Shown here: in pieces, positions 5,742 through 7,529 of the stretch
How the letters are laid out: every line of letters begins with the position of its first letter
Position numbering within the stretch: position 1 is the first letter of the stretch
Assembly: GCA_025937035.1 (NCBI GenBank)
Contig: JAICSG010000176.1
Location: 1-7,529 of the forward strand
Direction of reading: 5' to 3'
DNA length: 7,529 bases
Source: Thermoanaerobaculia bacterium
GTDB taxonomy: Bacteria > Acidobacteriota > Thermoanaerobaculia > Multivoradales > UBA5704
Position numbers and translations under genes: made by a program
Notes under the pieces: generated by a model
Told to the model about the DNA's origin: nothing
The model's input: only the letters and a program-made list of their open reading frames with translations
Databases searched by the model: none

Positions 5742-7217
5742 TTGCCGTTAAGAAAAGTCTATAAGTCATTGATTGCTATTGGTCTCTGCGCGATCGCCAC
5801 GGGCTGCACGCGTGTGCCCGAGGTGCCGGTCCATCACGGGCCGATCGTGCTGATCACCATCGACGCCCTGCGGGCGGACGCCGTCGGCGCCTTCGGGGGT
5901 CCTCCAAGGATCATGCCCACCCTGAGCGCGCTGACCAAGGAGGCCACCTGGGCCGGCCGCGCGGTGTCGCCTTCGAGCTGGACGGTCCCCTCGATGGCGG
6001 CCCTCTTCACCGGCTTCCAGCCCTGGCGGGCGCGGAGCTGGGCGGGCGACCGCTCGGTGCTCGACTCCCGCTTCGTCACCCTGCCGGAGTCGCTGAAGCA
6101 GGCGGGCTACCGCACCGCCGCCTTCCGCTCCAACCACTGGCTGGAGGCCACGTTCGGCTACAACCAGGGGTTCGACGAGTTCCGCAGTCTCGGGGAGGGG
6201 AAGCGGGCCGAGCGCTATCTCGGGGAGCTGAAGGGGGGGAAGGACTTCGTCTGGATCCACATCCTGGCTCCGCACGCGCCGTACGCCCGCCGCGATCCGC
6301 TCCTCGACCGGCTGGACGAGGTCCCCCCCGATCTGCCGCGGAGCGTCCGGCCGCTCGACCTCGAGCCCTACTACGACCCCGCCGTGAAGCTGCCGCCGGA
6401 GCAGGAGCGGATCTTCCGGGCCATGTACCAGCTCAACGCCGCCTACGCCGACCAGGTGCTCACCCGCCTGATCGCGTCCCTCAAGCACAGCGGCCAGTGG
6501 AGCAAGACCCTCCTCGTGGTCACCGCCGATCATGGGGAGGAATTCAAGGAGAACGGCCAGATCGCCCACGGCGGCAACCTCGGGCGGGTGCTGGTGGACG
6601 TGCCGCTGGTGATCAAGCTGCCGGAGGGGTTCCCGCGCAAGCTCGCCATGCCTGCCGTCCGGCCCGCCAACGTGCGGGTGGCTCCGACTCTGATCGAGGC
6701 CGCCGGCGGGAAGCCTGAGCCGGGCACGGCGCCCAGCTTCTTCCAGCCGTTCGACAAAGGCGCCCTCTCCGAGCTCTACCTGGGCGACGGCGTCAACCGC
6801 TTCTCGCTGGTGCAGGGGGATCTCCAGCTCCTCTGGGAGAGCCGCTTCGGCAACCCGGAGCCGGACTACTACCGGGCCCGCTACGCCGGCATCGGCGGCC
6901 AGCCCGTGCCGCCGCTGACCCAGCCCGCGCAGGCGATCTTCGACCGGCTGGAGAAGGAGTTCGAGGGCGTCCTCCCCCTCACCGGCCGCCGCGGCGACAC
7001 CCCGAAGCTCACCCTCCTGCGCTGGACCCCCAACGGCGTCCAGCCGCTCGCCAATCCCCGCGAGGCCAACCAGATGGCCCGCCAGCTCAAGAACGCCTGG
7101 ATGGCCGCTAACGGCGAGGAGGTCCCGCCGGGGAAATCGACCGGCCACCAGCCGAAGCTGTCGCCGAAGGAGGAGCAGGAACTGCGGGCTCTGGGATATG
7201 TGGCGGGGGGGAATTGA
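5742..7217 (+). CDS. Sulfatase-like lipoprotein 2 (alkaline phosphatase superfamily, Thr at nucleophile site)
   Basis: With the TTG start this is a 491-residue lipoprotein (KVYKSLIAIGLCAIATGC, Cys22 lipidated). It is homologous to the 482-residue sulfatase-like protein in this window. Shared landmarks are ITIDALRAD (D41, R44, D46), TLPESLKQAGYRT, NQGFDEF, WIHILAPHAPY (H178), VTADHGEEF (D263, H264), IAHGG (H276) and the final LRALGYVAGGN. The nucleophile position, nine residues before the T of TG (90-91), is T81 in WTVPSM. So the formylglycine motif C/S-x-P-x-R is present only as T-x-P-S-M, without Cys/Ser and Arg. The C-terminal third (about 350-470) differs from the other copy and lacks the ELYDLxxDP pattern, so substrates probably differ. 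The first 15 codons are AT-richer than the rest, common at translation starts. The open frame upstream of 5742 is antisense to the propeller-like gene and is not part of the protein. Its stop lies 1 nt before the composite repeat. Enzyme chemistry (sulfo- or phospho-ester, hydrolysis or transfer) is not decided by sequence. Confidence 0.87.
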   Translation: MPLRKVYKSLIAIGLCAIATGCTRVPEVPVHHGPIVLITIDALRADAVGAFGGPPRIMPTLSALTKEATWAGRAVSPSSWTVPSMAALFTGFQPWRARSWAGDRSVLDSRFVTLPESLKQAGYRTAAFRSNHWLEATFGYNQGFDEFRSLGEGKRAERYLGELKGGKDFVWIHILAPHAPYARRDPLLDRLDEVPPDLPRSVRPLDLEPYYDPAVKLPPEQERIFRAMYQLNAAYADQVLTRLIASLKHSGQWSKTLLVVTADHGEEFKENGQIAHGGNLGRVLVDVPLVIKLPEGFPRKLAMPAVRPANVRVAPTLIEAAGGKPEPGTAPSFFQPFDKGALSELYLGDGVNRFSLVQGDLQLLWESRFGNPEPDYYRARYAGIGGQPVPPLTQPAQAIFDRLEKEFEGVLPLTGRRGDTPKLTLLRWTPNGVQPLANPREANQMARQLKNAWMAANGEEVPPGKSTGHQPKLSPKEEQELRALGYVAGGN

Positions 7218-7218
7218 C

Positions 7219-7240
7219 GCCCGGGCATGAATGCCCGGGC
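7219..7240 (+). repeat. Hairpin A (left copy)
   Basis: GCCCGGGCAT and ATGCCCGGGC are perfect inverted 10-mers separated by GA, followed by TACG. There is no T-run after it, so it is not a standard terminator for the gene ending at 7217. Confidence 0.8.
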
Positions 7241-7253
7241 TACGTTTCAACCG

Positions 7254-7274
7254 AAAAGCCGGCTGAAGCCGGCT
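7254..7274 (-). terminator. Hairpin B (left copy), likely terminator for the minus-strand membrane gene
   Basis: AGCCGGCT is repeated on both sides of GA (7257-7274) and pairs as an 8-bp stem. Read on the minus strand, the stem runs into TTTTC at its 3' side, the layout of a factor-independent terminator about 30-45 nt past the stop of the membrane gene at 7303. The T-run is short, so efficiency is uncertain. Confidence 0.45.
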
Positions 7275-7294
7275 CTCAAAAAAGCTGACCTTGG

Positions 7295-7315
7295 AGCCGG
7301 GTTCACCCGGCTTTT
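7295..7315 (+). terminator. Hairpin B' (right copy), likely terminator for sulfatase-like gene 2
   Basis: AGCCGGGT and ACCCGGCT form a perfect 8-bp stem around TC (7295-7312), followed on the plus strand by TTTTCGTT. It lies about 80-95 nt after the stop of sulfatase-like gene 2. Together with the mirror hairpin at 7257-7274 it makes a two-way terminator. It also overlaps the last codons and stop of the minus-strand gene. Confidence 0.45.
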
Positions 7316-7529
7316 CGTTCGCTTCGTAGCCCGGTGATTGATCCCCGGGCGGCCACGGCCACCGAAGCCACCAAAAACCCCCCATTCATCCCCGCCACCC
7401 CCCAGGCAAACCCCACCGTCGACCCCCGGAGGAAGGTGAGCACCGCCGCCTCGACCGGAATCAACAACGCCAGCACCCCCCACCACCGCACCAGCCCCGT
7501 GGACAGCCGGTACAGCAGGAACGCGTTGC
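7303..7529 (-). CDS. C-terminal part of an integral membrane protein, runs off the right edge
   Basis: The minus-strand frame is open from the window edge to a TGA at 7303-7305, giving 74 visible codons; the start lies outside. The visible part has two probable membrane helices, roughly WWGVLALLIPVEAAVLTFL and VGFAWGVAGMNGGFLVASVA, followed by a polar, basic tail ARGSITGLRSERKAG. The family is not recognised. The hydrophobic helices favour this frame over the overlapping Gly-rich frame on the same strand. The last 15 codons and the stop fall in the right arm of the composite repeat, so the tail was probably donated by the repeat and is not conserved in relatives. An in-frame ATG at 7489-7491 exists, but the frame stays open and hydrophobic above it, so I treat the gene as partial. 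It converges on sulfatase-like gene 2. Confidence 0.6.
   Translation of the reverse strand, partial: NAFLLYRLSTGLVRWWGVLALLIPVEAAVLTFLRGSTVGFAWGVAGMNGGFLVASVAVAARGSITGLRSERKAG
7329..7350 (-). repeat. Hairpin A' (right copy, one mismatch)
   Basis: GCCCGGTGAT and ATCCCCGGGC pair at nine of ten positions (T7335 opposite C7344 mismatched) around TG. On the minus strand it is followed by TACG, exactly as the left A copy on the plus strand, showing it is the same unit inverted. It is translated here as part of the membrane protein's tail. Confidence 0.7.

Larger units (their letters stand above)
7219..7350. repeat. Composite inverted repeat A-B-B'-A' (REPIN/MITE-like)
   Basis: Two arms, 7219-7275 and 7294-7350 (reverse complement), match at 46 of 57 positions by hand count and flank an 18-nt centre. 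Each arm holds two small hairpins: A with 10-nt half-sites and a 2-nt middle, then TACG, a variable 7-nt linker, CGAAA, and B with 8-nt half-sites and a 2-nt middle. The order is A-B-B'-A'. The linker accounts for five of the eleven mismatches. The element fills the convergent gap between sulfatase-like gene 2 (stop 1 nt before) and the right-hand membrane gene, whose end it overlaps. Architecture resembles REP doublets (REPINs), which are moved in trans by RAYT transposases; no transposase is in this window. Copy number elsewhere is unknown. Confidence 0.8.

Noticed and set aside
2015..7217. Assigning either sulfatase-like protein a specific sulfated substrate
   Set aside because: Both lack the Cys/Ser and Arg of the formylglycine motif, so classical sulfatase chemistry cannot be assumed.
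7219..7240. Hairpin A as the terminator of sulfatase-like gene 2
   Set aside because: The stem is strong but is followed by TACG, not a T-run; hairpin B' further on fits better.
7219..7350. Possible CRISPR array
   Set aside because: The units are short palindromes in mirror order with no regular spacers and no cas gene nearby.
5766..7385. Minus-strand open frame (539 codons) opposite sulfatase-like gene 2
   Set aside because: Composition and lack of motifs mark it as a mirror frame; the plus strand carries the conserved superfamily motifs.
7247..7486. Alternative minus-strand frame at the right edge (79 codons)
   Set aside because: Gly-rich and without a hydrophobic or conserved pattern; the neighbouring frame ending at 7303 has two clear membrane helices and stays open to the window edge.

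Overview
The window is GC-rich (by eye about two thirds G+C, not computed). It reads as a bacterial chromosome segment built largely from genes for exported proteins. The mix is a PA-domain M28 metallopeptidase, two sulfatase-like lipoproteins that end in an 'ALGYV' tail, an SGNH hydrolase with a dockerin pair, and a remnant of a heparan-glucosaminide-type acyltransferase. That mix, with frequent GTG/TTG starts, recalls Acidobacteriota or a related soil or sediment lineage. This placement is inference from gene style; there is no rRNA or marker gene here.

Layout, left to right. (1) 35-247, minus: the last ~65 codons of a membrane acyltransferase, without its body or a start, apparently a truncated remnant. 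(2) 285-1922, minus: a complete secreted M28 peptidase. (3) A 92-bp divergent spacer. (4) 2015-3463, plus: sulfatase-like lipoprotein 1. (5) 3472-5687, minus: a two-gene translationally coupled operon. The upstream gene encodes a secreted protein with propeller-like repeats (4641-5687). The downstream gene encodes an SGNH/GDSL hydrolase with an Ig-like domain and a dockerin (3472-4644). They overlap by 4 bp (GTGA), and the operon converges on sulfatase 1 with an 8-bp gap. (6) A 54-bp divergent spacer. (7) 5742-7217, plus: sulfatase-like lipoprotein 2. (8) 7219-7350: a 132-bp composite inverted repeat made of four small hairpins in the order A-B-B'-A'. (9) 7303-7529, minus: the C-terminal end of a membrane protein that runs off the right edge and whose last 15 codons lie in the repeat.

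All five complete genes carry a Sec or lipoprotein signal, so the region works outside the cytoplasm. The two sulfatase-like proteins keep the alkaline-phosphatase-superfamily metal site. Both have threonine where classical sulfatases have the Cys/Ser that becomes formylglycine, so the label 'sulfatase' may be misleading for their chemistry. A joint role in trimming or modifying a surface or extracellular polymer is plausible but is inference.

The most unusual non-coding object is the A-B-B'-A' element. Its arms match at 46 of 57 positions by hand count, and two of the differences are paired so that hairpin stems are preserved. It looks like a REPIN/MITE-type element that also serves as a two-way terminator and supplies the stop codon of the right-hand gene.
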